From Diphasiastrum complanatum (lineage: Eukaryota; Streptophyta; Lycopodiopsida; Lycopodiales; Lycopodiaceae), in the NCBI GenBank assembly GCA_029204225.1, contig CM055113.1, positions 1,839,973 to 1,903,972 of the forward strand: a stretch of 64,000 bases of DNA. Reading direction: 5' to 3'. The position numbers were made by a program, and so were the translations under genes. The notes beneath the pieces were generated by a model. It saw nothing but the letters and a program-made list of their open reading frames with translations. It was not told the origin of the DNA and searched no databases. How positions within the stretch are numbered: the stretch's first letter is position 1; each line of letters starts with the position of its first letter. Shown here in pieces: positions 9,146 through 20,300 of the stretch.

Positions 9146-11775
9146 ATTTGTACATTTTACATTCTGTGTGTGGGAGTTTTGATAGTGTGATTGTGCGTGT
9201 TCTTCTTCCGCCTTCTTGTGGTGATTGCTTATGGCGAATGCTTGATGTTGTATATCTGATTGTTGACACATTGATATTTTTTCATTGAGTATTTGCATGT
9301 GGTCTTTGGACAATGAATGGAAAGTATTGATTTTTTTATATGCACATGTGATCCAGTTACATTAGCACCAAAAAGGTTTAGAAGGAATTAGTATTCTTCA
9401 AGTGGAACAAGCTTGCCTACTACCTAAAGCTATGGTAGTGTGACTTATATTTGTCTATTGAATCATAAAGATACTTTCTTAGTTTTGAAACAAGCTATGT
9501 ACAAGAAAATTGATAAGACTTCTATAATCCAAAGTGCACTAGAATTTTGTTATATGAGAATGGTTTGACAACGACATACCTCTTTACATGGTGTGTCATT
9601 GGTTCAAATATTTTTCCTCACATTTATTTTTAGTCTATGAATATGAGGACCTTTCAATTTGCCTTAGGATCAAGCAATCCATGTTTTTTAAGATCACTTA
9701 TTTGCGTTGTCATCATTGTGCACAATAGGAATAGGCAATTTTGGAGCATGCCGCTCCCGATCTAGCAACTTTATGGTGTGGAGAACCAACATATCCAACA
9801 TGGCTTCTATAGAAAACTAACATCCCCCTTTTAATTGTAATGTAGATTTTGTATAAAATCAAGAAGTCTCATTACATGCTGTTTATAAATAACTACATTG
9901 TCATATGACTACTATATCTACCTTTTATTTTCAATATCTAAAATTTAAAATCCAACATTACCATGTTCACTATTGTGTGTGTGTGTGTGTGGTAGTGTCA
10001 TATTAATCTACTTGTGCTAGAAATTCTATGCACAAATGTTCGTTGCACATTGAGTAGTAGGCTGAGCCTAAACAAGGAGTGCATGGCTCTAAGATGTCAA
10101 CTAAGCAATGGGGCTAAGATTTGAACCTACCTCAGTGTGATTTTTCTCATACTTAAATCGACTAGGTGGCTTTGACTCATTAGTTTCGTTTAAAGGATTA
10201 ATGTGTGCAAGTAAAAACAAAAGACACCTTGATGCCACAATGCGTAGTATGTTCAATAAAAAAAAATCTTTTCTTCAAATATCCTCTTCCCAATAGAGGC
10301 TTGCTATGAGGAATCATCGTTGACCCTTGTATGCACATGCCATACCCACCACAAAGTTGAACGAGAATTGAAGCACCACTATGATGAAGACCAATACCAT
10401 GACAAGGGAAGACATGCACCATTGATTATATCATTGTCAAAATTGTGGCCCATACAAGTGTGCTGACATACACACATGCACTTTCACAATATATAATTTT
10501 ATGTGGCTTTTTCTTCTAGGTCTGACTTATGTTCTGAATCTTTCTCTTTCTTCTAACAACAAGAATATATTATGACAAAAAGAAAAAATTCATTGGAATG
10601 AGCGCCAAACTTTTTTCTTCTTTTGCTCCACTCTCTTGTGTATCTTTATCTTTAAATTCACAATGTAAATATTATAATCTCTTGGCGACTCTAGTTATTC
10701 TCTAGAGTGTTCATTCAAGAGGCCTTTTTATTATAGCTTTATATTCACATTAATGACCATACTCTTATACTTCAAACCATCATTCACTTTGAGGTGTAAC
10801 ACGTGTATATTCATTGCACCATCTCCTACTTTAGCAACATGAATACCACAACATAGAATTTAGTGCACCTTTTTAGATCTTTGTCTTTTCAAGACTAAGG
10901 TGGGCCTACGAGGCTTAACTTTGCACGAATTGCATGACTAGGAAATAATACCTTAAGAAGTTGCCCAAGGTTGGCCACATGACTATGTGAGCATGCTCAC
11001 AACCTTAGATAGTGAACTAAAGTATATTCAAAATCCAAGGGAGAAGAAAATTTCACTAGTTTTTTATATTTGTAATAAAGTTCAACTTTGATTACACTTC
11101 TAATTGGCACAATACCATATAGGTGCATGCTTGTATTTTCACATTAATTTTTTTTTTTTTGTAGAAATGATTCCTTTAAGTAAAATATAGATTTGAATAC
11201 ATACTATAATGCTATAAAGAGCAAGTATGAAAAATCGTTGTGACACGATGATGATAATGAGTGACAACAATAACATGGAAGGGAATGTCGAAGGCACTTA
11301 TTCTTCATCCCCTAGGATAGATGAAGAAGGAGCATATGGATAGAGAATGTACAATGTTTACAATATCTTCACATCCTAGCAAAGAATTGTTTCTTTGGAA
11401 GAACATACTAGTGTTCATTGCCATGTATAAGGCAAAATAAATTACATAGTTCAAAATCCCAACATGCTTTGAGAAAATGTCAAGGTGTGAATGTAGGTAA
11501 ACTTTTTGATTATGTTGGCAGCTTAGATCATTTGAGTAATGTATTTTCTTTGAGATGATTACATGTAGTTCTAATTGGTAGTGGCTAGAGATGAGCGTTA
11601 TGTCTAGCAAGTTCAAATTCAATTTGCATTAAAAACTATGGCATCAAGCTTTATAAAAATGAAATAAACATACGGTTTTATTATTTTTTATTCTCACCAT
11701 TATAAATTGAATGGTTGGACTTCTATAGAAATGATACTTAAGCATTATCTCTGAGTTGGAAATACACTTTGAAGA
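9146..11775. other. No recognisable gene
   Basis: AT-rich intergenic sequence with stop-rich short frames. A short (TG)n tract lies at about 9976-9993 and a T-run at about 11147-11160. I recognise no domain, terminal repeat or RNA gene. Confidence 0.5.
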
Positions 11776-11777
11776 TA

Positions 11778-11919
11778 GCTTATCCTATCTTCATCTTAGT
11801 GATATCTTGGTAGTCATTACATTGGATGGGTGGTTTGGTTCCCACTAGTCTCCATTGGTGCGCTTATCCTATCTTCATCTTTGTGATCTCCTGGTAGTCA
11901 TTTCATTGGTATCAAAGCC
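11778..11919 (+). mobile_element. Copia LTR end with primer-binding site (remnant)
   Basis: TGGTATCAAAGCC at 11907-11919 fits the plant copia primer-binding site for the 3' end of initiator tRNA-Met (consensus TGGTATCAGAGC) with one change. The preceding sequence would be the LTR end. It contains an imperfect tandem duplication of about 85 bp: CTTATCCTATCTTCATCTT at about 11779 recurs at about 11864, both followed by a GTAGTCAT phrase. No gag or pol can be recognised downstream, so this is a decayed remnant. Confidence 0.5.
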
Positions 11920-14260
11920 TGGCTAAGATGTGGTCTTAGATGGGAATGGAGGCAAGCTCTACATCGAGTTGGAAGTGGAAAGCACTTGGATTTACATCCC
12001 AGATTGGAGTGTTGTTTTCTCAAGGGAAGTTTTGAAATCGGGTTCGCTAGTTTTTGGTTGAAGCATGATTCACAAAATTAGTGGTAGATGTCAAATGATT
12101 TGCATATGTAAATTGAGTTGCTTGCTACTTGAATATGCTAGAGTGAATAACATGCATAGGTCCATAATGCTTTAAAATGTTGAATTCATGTAGGACTATC
12201 TAAGTTGGTAGAACTTGCAAACTGTAGAAAATAGAATGGAGACTGTGGTTATGTCAATTTTTTATATTTGAGCAGAAAATAAACTATGACAATATGCGAT
12301 TTCAATCACCTCTCCAAAAAAATTTCTTCTTTGTAAAAAAATATAATGCTCTTTTTTCTGCTTTTGTTAGAACCGTATTTTATAGGTATCCATTTGGAAT
12401 GGTATTGAACATCAAAATTTATGGATTCTCTTGTGTTGGTTATTAAATATATGTGCCTATACATAGTGTAGGACAACCAGATGGATTAGTTGGATATCTG
12501 GAAAACAATTAGATGAGGCAGTTAAGGATCTTCTTGGAGGGAGAGCTAATAGGATGGGACATCAGTAAGTCTAACGAGGAAATTCTAGGACTATAAGGAT
12601 CTGATTATCAATGGTAGATGTATACCCATAGGCCTCTTAGGAAGTGTGTTTTATTTATAAGTAGTAGCTACATATTGCTAGATTGACATCTCTCCTACCT
12701 TTTAAATTATCACTACTGGTCCATAGCTTGGGAGCTAAATCCATACAATCTAGATTGGTTGGGTAGGCTTGATCCACCATATGTTCTCTATGTGTTCATT
12801 GGCTTCAACATCGTAGTTGTGATGTTGGTGGACTTGAACGTATATTGTAGTTAATTTGAAAGGGATCAGATAAAATATCATCGAAATGAATTTTGGATGA
12901 GGAGCTTGAGTGAAGAACCCTCAACTTAAAGAACCCTCAACTTAAGGAATGAGGGAGTAAGCCAATCGTCTCGCTACAAAGATCATTCCAACTAATACAA
13001 TTGTCTCACTATAGAGATAATTCCAACTAATACAATCGAGATCCAATCTAAAACTGAAGGTAGACTTAAATTAGACTTTTGAGAGAAGAAAGGGATTGCT
13101 AACCAACATGCTATATGTGAAAGTGAATGACACTATCATAGAGCTAAGCAAACCAAACAAGTCTTTGTCATCTTCGCTCATATGTAGTAAAACCCTTCTC
13201 AAAACTTTATCACATTTTAAGAGAGTTATTTTAGTCTTGCTTATACACTCATAAGATTGCCATATACTAGTTTCTTACAACTAAATTACGATCTCCATAG
13301 ATTTAAATATAAGAGCTTAAGTTTCTTTTAATTGAACAAATAGGCATTGTCCTCGCCTACATATATGTGTAGGGGACTGACCTTTAGTCCCAAGTTGTTT
13401 GAGCGGGGGATTATTACTTTGCAACAACGGTTTTTGCACTAATAACATCATGTGCAATATCTACATGCACTTAGGATGCCAGCTTGGAGTGTGGAGCCTC
13501 TAGAGTGCGTTTTTTCTCTTTTCGCACATAGGTCAATATTTTAACATGGGTCTTCATGGACCTTACAACTGATCTTTATCCAATTTGCTATGATATGTGA
13601 CAAAATATAATAGCAGAGTATAGCAAATTGTGATTCCCATGGTAGTCAAGGACCATTCCTCATCCAAGAGTGGTGGCTACTTGTGAGTTGCAAGCTCCAC
13701 CTTTCAAGCCTCCACCACCCATAGATGAGGGTGGGCCTTTGAATGCAACGAGAATCACAAATATTACTATTCTCTCTCCAAATATTGATGCGTCATCTTA
13801 ACCCATGCACACATATTATGAATGAGAGTGAAGCCCTCAACAAGAGCTTTATTGTAGTAAAAATCATGCATCCTTGGGCTTGGACATGAGACAACATAAA
13901 GCCCCACACTTCCATGTTATTAGAATCTAGATGATTGCATAGGCCACCGTGATTTGCACGACAATACAGGGCCTGCCACAATTTGATGACGACGGCTACC
14001 ATAGAGCATCTTTGAAGCTAACACAAACATTATGACGCCCTTGAACGATGGCGGCCATGGCACCAGAGCTGGCTTATATGCTCATTCCTCAATGCTGCCA
14101 CAAAAGAACGGGGATGGTCAAGTGACCACCAATTGATTGGGGCCAGATCCAAGTAAAATGCCAACTAGGCACATGACTTTGACTCCGACTGGGCTCGCCT
14201 TAAAAAGGCTAAAGCTACACTGGTTATGTTAAGGTTCTGTTAGTGCACTGTTAAAGTTCT
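11920..14260. other. No recognisable gene
   Basis: AT-rich with only short frames of no recognisable family. The 3' end of this stretch should contain the upstream region of the MORC gene. Confidence 0.45.
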
Positions 14261-14274
14261 GTTATTGGTCCCCT

Positions 14275-14313
14275 TTCTCTTTCTCTATCTCTCTCGCGCC
14301 ATGCGCGCACTCA

Positions 14314-14344
<31 letters not shown>

Positions 14345-14350
14345 CGTCTT
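14275..14350 (+). promoter_or_regulatory. CT-rich tract, probable core promoter or 5' leader of the MORC gene
   Basis: A pyrimidine tract (CTTTCTCTTTCTCTATCTCTC and a longer CT run at about 14318-14346) is followed by GC-richer sequence and a short tetranucleotide repeat (TGCC)n at about 14422-14438. Such CT tracts are common around plant transcription starts. It lies just upstream of a splice-like leader exon at 14915. The transcription start itself cannot be placed from sequence alone. Confidence 0.4.
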
Positions 14351-14914
14351 TGTGCTTTTTTCCCGATCCTCTGCTTTCCGTAGCTTAGCTGTGGCCAAAT
14401 CATAGCCCGAGCCCGCCTCCTGCCTGCCTGCCTGCCTCGCTTGTTCCCTTGCTTTTTCCCATTCACTCATACTTTCTCACACCAGCATCTCCTTTTTGCT
14501 GCCATTCCGATCAGCTTACTTTTGCTTTCCCATCTGTTGCATCTCCTTCCCACTACCAGTAAGATCAGCTTACCTTTGCTTTCTTGCTTTGCTGCATTTG
14601 GCTTCTTCCTGTCTCTTTTCTGGTGAGCTGATACCGGTAAAGCTTGGTTTCTTGACTTTGGCGTTCTTGTTGTAATAGAGTAAGTTTTGACAACTTATGT
14701 GCAGGCTTAGATTTGGTTGCTAATTGTCCAAGATTACCAATTATTACTGTAAATCGATACTTCATTTCTTTCATCTTTATCCTCAGATCTGTTTGTTCCT
14801 TAACACTGCGTTACCTCATTGGGACCTTTCAATTCTAAGATCTACTGAAAAACGCTTTTTGCATTCACGCTTGGTTGCCGTACAAACTTTTTTGTCCTAA
14901 TAGTACAGTTGCAG

Positions 14915-15053
14915 GTTGTTACGAAGGCGCGTGACTAATGGCTTCGTTTCAAGAAGTTTCAGACAGCAAAGTGCCAGAGTGTGACTGCTCGAATGCACAC
15001 GGATGATCCCGTAATATCGTACTCAAATCTTCATTTTGCATATTATAACTGAG
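14915..15053 (+). other. Probable non-coding leader exon of the MORC gene, with a 22-codon upstream ORF
   Basis: The segment is bounded by a good acceptor (ACAGTTGCAG at 14905-14914) and a consensus donor (GAG then GTAAGT at 15054). It contains an ATG at 14938 followed by 21 more codons (MASFQEVSDSKVPEC...) and a TGA at 15004-15006. That short frame cannot join the MORC frame, so it would act as an upstream ORF. The exon assignment rests only on its splice signals and position. Confidence 0.4.
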
Positions 15054-15409
15054 GTAAGTCTCTTGTCAAAGTTATGAAATTTCTCTGCAATTAATCTATC
15101 ATGTTTGACAGCCGAAAGTGACCAGTCTTTGATAAAATACTTTGCAATATCGTGGGGAGGTCTGACGAATTATCCTCATGATACTTTATAGTTGAGCTTG
15201 TGTAGATAATCATTTAGTACCAGGAATGATTGTGGTGTTCAAGAGGTAAATTCGCGGAGTACAATAAAGACGCATAATATCAGAACATTAAGAACGTAAT
15301 ATTGAACTATATTATCAGGTAACATTAGTTTGATTCCAAGATAGTTTCAGCTGGTAAAGGGTCCGGGTTTCCCGGGCGTTTTCCAATTGCTGAAAATCTA
15401 GCTGGAAGA

Positions 15410-15505
15410 CAATTCTAATAATTTATTAGATTAACAGATAATTAGATTAACAGATTATTAGATTGTTAGATTAACAGATTTACAATTAACAGATTAATTC
15501 TAATG
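15410..15505 (+). repeat. Short degenerate ATTAGATTAACAG tandem repeat
   Basis: About six imperfect copies of a 12-15-base word (ATTAGATTAACAGA and variants) lie in a row in the first MORC intron. Confidence 0.6.
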
Positions 15506-15632
15506 TTTGTAAGCAAATCTGCTTTTTTGGCATTTTTTTAGCCTATATTTGGGGGTGGGAAACTTAAAAAAAATAATTATTTAACTGTACAGTTCACCAC
15601 GGTTCCAGCCAAAAAAATTTGTGAACCGTATG

Positions 15633-15663
15633 GTCCACTACGGTTCTCAGAACCGTGGTGGAC
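15633..15663 (+). repeat. Near-perfect hairpin in first MORC intron
   Basis: GTCCACTACGGTTCT and AGAACCGTGGTGGAC are inverted repeats of 15 bases with one mismatch and a 1-base centre. A further related arm (GTTCACCACGGTTC, about 15591-15604) lies upstream. This may be a tiny remnant of an inverted-repeat transposon. Confidence 0.6.
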
Positions 15664-16454
15664 TGTCCATGGTTCATTAATTCTATGGTTTGTCTATCTG
15701 GGTCCTGGGATGCCGTTGTAAGGTGTACCAAACTTAACTAGGGTTCCAAAAATCATATATCTTTCATGTCCTTTCACTTAAATATAGCTGTATGAAATTT
15801 GAATTGCTAGGCAAGTACATTCTACTGTCAGTATGAGGCCAGAAACACACTATTACCCCTCACATCATCTTATGCGTTCTTAAAGGTATCTTAACATATA
15901 CTGTAGTCTGTCACCTCTAAAGTTATGAAGTATCACCTATGATGAATATTATTTATGCAGTTTAAATTTTAGGTGCTTCATGGTTTTGGACCTTTTGGTT
16001 TAGCAAGACTTTGATCATTGAGGGCTAATTTTTCCTCTATTTGGTTTTTTGTGTTTCAAACAAGTTATATGATTAGTCCTCTATTGTAATGGCCAAAATG
16101 CCATTTTATCTCACAAACCTGTATCTGTTGTGGCCATTCTTCCTCCTCCCGAAATAATAGCAGTAGGAAAGTTGGAACTTGGGTGCTTTTTGGGAAATTT
16201 TATCTTGGGTGGTTTTTATGCATTCTGGCACAATAAGACAAATCTTCATTTGTCACAGACCACCTTAATTATTTTAAATACTTGCAGCAATGACTCTATC
16301 GTTTGTGATTCAAAAAGTTTTTGGATTTAAGGTGCCCTTTCTGTCAGTACGATGAATTTCTTGAAACACAAGCTCTTTATTTGACTGCTTAGGAATACAG
16401 ACACTGATGCTTTGCTGTAAGTCGAACTCTAATGTCAAGCACTTTAATTTTCAG

Positions 16455-17358
16455 CTTGCGGCTTGAAGGTCATGGCTGGATTCTCGACACTTAAGTATGG
16501 TCATGTGAAACATTGCAGCACTCACCCCAAGTTTCTCCATAGTAATAGCACAAGCCATCGATGGGCTTTTGGTGCAATTGCTGAGTTTGTCCCTAATCTA
16601 AAACCCTATCAAATATCTAGTTATTTTGTGAGCTTTTTCTATGCAACCTTGTAGTGGAGCTTTTACGTTTGTAGTTCTAGTTGCGTGGCGAGCTATTTTT
16701 GGTAGAAGCAAAATGTAACTGATATATTCCATAAGAAGTATCCAATTACAGCAAGCACACAAATTTGGCTCTTGCAGATTGATTGACAATGCCATGGATC
16801 CTGATGTCAATGCATCACAATTTTGCATTGACATGAAAGAATTCAACGGTGAGCCTAGCCTTGTTTTTATGGACAATGGCTGTGGTTTAACTCCTGAGAG
16901 ACTGCACAAAATGTTGAGCTTTGGACACTCCAAAAAGGTATTTAGCTAAAGCTTTGAAATATAAAGCATTTGCTGCTAGTTTTCACCATTTTATACATTA
17001 TTGTCAGCTCTACTGATTTTCTGTCCTGTGCTTCTTTAAATTGAGTACCAGTAAAATCATGGTGTACTGTCTTCGTTTATGCAGCAAATGACTCCAGCAG
17101 ACAAATCCATTGGCAAACACGGAAATGGTTTCAAGGTTGATACTTTATCAGGGTTAAGTAATTTCTCGAGTTAGACTGTTTATGAAGTCTCTTGGTTGTG
17201 CATTGAGGGGTTGTAGCTATGCTTTGCCTCTCTTAACATTTCTGTCATACTTGTTATGTATTGTGCAGTCTGGTACAATGCGGATAGGAAAGGATGTTTT
17301 GGTGCTCACCAAATGCTCCACTAGCATGACGGCTGGCTTTCTGTCACAGACTTTTTTG
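16455..17358 (+). CDS. MORC exons for the GHKL ATPase core
   Basis: Four exons. They encode [19 protein letters not shown], which joins across a GTTTGT donor at 16585 to [12 protein letters not shown]: the Bergerat N-box with the catalytic Glu and the Mg-binding Asn. Next come MDNGCGL (G1, D-x-G-x-G) and [12 protein letters not shown]. The short 51-bp exon gives [11 protein letters not shown] (G2 glycine-rich ATP lid), and the fourth exon gives [16 protein letters not shown] and FLSQTFL. All residues needed for ATP binding are present. The spacing is as in animal MORC3 and the phases agree at every junction. Confidence 0.9.
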
Positions 17359-20300
17359 GTGAGAAAAGTTTCTGCTTCAACATATAGGACTAATTGTTTC
17401 TCTGGTTGGTTTGACTCAGGTAACTAACTTGATGTGAAATGCGAGCCTCTCCATATAAGCTATTTATATTACAACTATGATCCCAGGCCAAACAGTCGCA
17501 TGATTCCTTAGTCTTACATAATCATTAGAATGAAATTGATGTTTGTTTTAAAATAGTCTACAGTAAGTAATACTTGGGCCCTAGTGGTTTCCTCCAAGTT
17601 GCTCGAGTCCTGAATACAACATGCCAGTGCGGCATGACACCACGAATCTTGAATTAATCATCGCCTATAATAAAAAAGGTTGAGGTTGGTGTAGCATCTA
17701 CATACAGATTATTGGACATGCCAGTTACTTGTGCTCATATAACAACAGTATAACCTTGGACAGTATTCTGTCTTTAAATGCAAACTTATTTCGTAGATGG
17801 AGACATCATGACCTAAGAATATTGGCATCAAGTGTGGCAAGCTATAAGTATTTTGTCTTGTACATGGCGTGCCTGCTTGCAAATACTTGGAGTAGGTCCT
17901 CTAAACACACCTTTGTCTTGACTGGCTCTACTTTCTGAATTTCGTTTGCATGTGAAGGATGCATGATGGAGTTTATGGTCTACAGCTTTTTTGATGAACT
18001 GTACAAACTTGAAACATGCAAAGTTTCTTTATTGTTATGTTTGGAATTTACTGTAGACCGTAGATTGGTGCATGTGTAAGTGTACACACCTTTGTGCAAG
18101 TTATGGACATTTATCAGAGTTGTAGAAAGCTATTGGGTCCTTGGAACCCACTGTGTACTCTTATCATTTGGGTACTTGGAGAAATGAAGTTCCACAACTT
18201 AGTATATGCGATTTGGAGGCCTAATCTACATATAAAATCCTAGCATGGAGTTTGGGGACTTCTTCCTAATCTGTTGGATAGTTGACTGGGGCGCACCAAG
18301 AATTGCCGGAAAGACCTGGATGGGCAACTCCCCCAAGTTCTAGAGCTAGTTTAGACAAACACAACTAAGCGTCCGACTTGTGGATGAATTATCAAGATAT
18401 GTCTAGTTTGACTGGGCTATTGACATGTGGATATGCTACTCACTTAGTTGTCGTAGTCGAGCTAGCTTTGGAGCTTGAGTATGGGCTGGTGGTCATTTTG
18501 GCAATCCAGACCCAATGGCTGTCGTGAGGCTTCTCACGACCGTGACACATGGTAGTTAGTTAGGAGTGTCTTAAGTGATGAGTACTGTGAGGCTTGTCAC
18601 GACCATGACACATACCTGTTTTTTAGGAGTGTCTTAAGCGATGGGTACTTCTCACGACCGTGACACATACCTGTTGATTACGAGTGTCTTTGGTTAAAAG
18701 TAAGACATGTTTTTTGTTTAAGGTAGTAGGTTAAATGATGAGTTTTGCTAGACATGTGGCGGTTTTACTTTTTCGAGGCAGTACCTATTGTACATATATA
18801 AAAAGGAGAATGAAAAATGTTGTGATTACGCTTGCTACTATTTGCGTCTCTTGCTGATTGAATTCTCTGATAAGTGTTGTTTATTGATTGAGTCATTGTG
18901 TTGCCAGTTCTGCTTTTAGCTCTTGCATTTATAATTTACATAGGTTATGGGCCCACGGAGGTACCGAGGGATCCCAAGTATCACTCGCTCGCTTCAGAGT
19001 TACACACGATCGTCCTTTCCCGAATTGTGTCTCTCGAGATCCAGAAAGATCTCAAAGCTCGATTACTGTGAGTCGCCAAGAGCTGCGAGAATGTCAGATG
19101 CAGGGGGCTTGATCGATCCCAGGATCATGGAGAAGTTGCAGGGACCGAATTATCCCCAGTGGAGCTGGAAGATTAGAATGATCTTGGAGGAACGGGGGCT
19201 ATGGAACGTAGTCGATGGATCTGAGTCTCTTGGAGATATCGACGAGTGCAGAACTCCAGTAAATTGAGAGCGATGGGATGCATTCCATGCAAAGGAGAGG
19301 AAAGCATGTGTGGCAATTTGTCTCTCTCTTGGAGAGATACCTGGGGAACAAGCTCAAATTAAGAAAACTGCCAGGGAAGTCTGGGAAATGCTCGGATCAC
19401 TCTATGGGTGCAAGAGCGTATCTAGTATCTTGTTATTGCAAAGACAACTGAGTGCAATGCGGCTCGGAGAAGGTGACGAGGTGAGAGTGCACGTGAAAAA
19501 GATGAAATCCATAGCCCGACAACTGGATGCTGCAGGAGCAGGGTTACAAAAGAATCAACTTATCTTCACCATTCTGGGAAGTCTTCCCATGCCGTATGAC
19601 CGCTGGTCATGACATTGGAATCAAGAGATGATGATCTTGATCTGGATACCATCACAAGGAAGCTGCTTCAGGAAGAAGCCAGGCGGAAGGCATCTACAGC
19701 TCGTGAGGAGCATGCCTTGGTTACAAGTATGAAAGGCTGGAAAGGAAAAGAGCCAAAGGAGGTGATCGTGAAGGTAAAACCGCTGGATGGGCCAAGGAGG
19801 ACAGGCATCCGCAAAAGGATCAGGGAAAGAGACACAGATAAGGGAGATACTATAAATAAAGGGATACAGATGCAATGCTTGCATCTATGGGAAACAACAC
19901 AGGGCTGCATTCTCAAAAGGAAAGGTGGAGAGAGTGGCGCAGTGTCTGGAACTGGTACGCACAGATATCTGTGGCCCCATGGAAGTAAATTCATAGGAAA
20001 TTTGAGGTACTTCATTGATGACATAACATTCATTGATGACCAGTACACATTTACTTCTTGAAACAGAAAAGTGAAGCTCTACAATCATTCAAAAAAATTC
20101 AAGGAGCTGAGTGAAAACGAGACAGGAAGAAAGTTGCAGAGGCTGAGATGCGACAATGGAGGCGAGTACAAGAGTAATGCTTTTCAAGCATATATCTGCA
20201 TGAAAAAGCAAAACAATTACGATCCCATAAGTTGGTTATTGGTTCAAGTGTCCTAGTCTTAAGGCATGAAAGTGGAAAATTTTGTAGACCTCTTAAGCCT

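Larger units (their letters stand above)
18520..20210 (+). mobile_element. Truncated Ty1/copia element in MORC intron
   Basis: The element lies in the 17359-21859 intron, in the same orientation as the gene. It has a 5' LTR (about 18520-18940), a primer site at 18943, gag (19091 onward) and then, after a deletion, a piece of integrase ending at about 20210. The protease, most of the integrase, RT and RNase H are missing and no 3' LTR is found. It is a dead, 3'-truncated copy. Confidence 0.78.

Noticed and set aside
9087-11622. Several minus-strand frames of 60-105 codons
   Set aside because: No recognisable domain, AT-rich composition, no splice or promoter context. Likely random.
18520-18690. 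CRISPR-like array from the three 63-bp units
   Set aside because: Repeats are adjacent without unique spacers and lie in an LTR in plant DNA.
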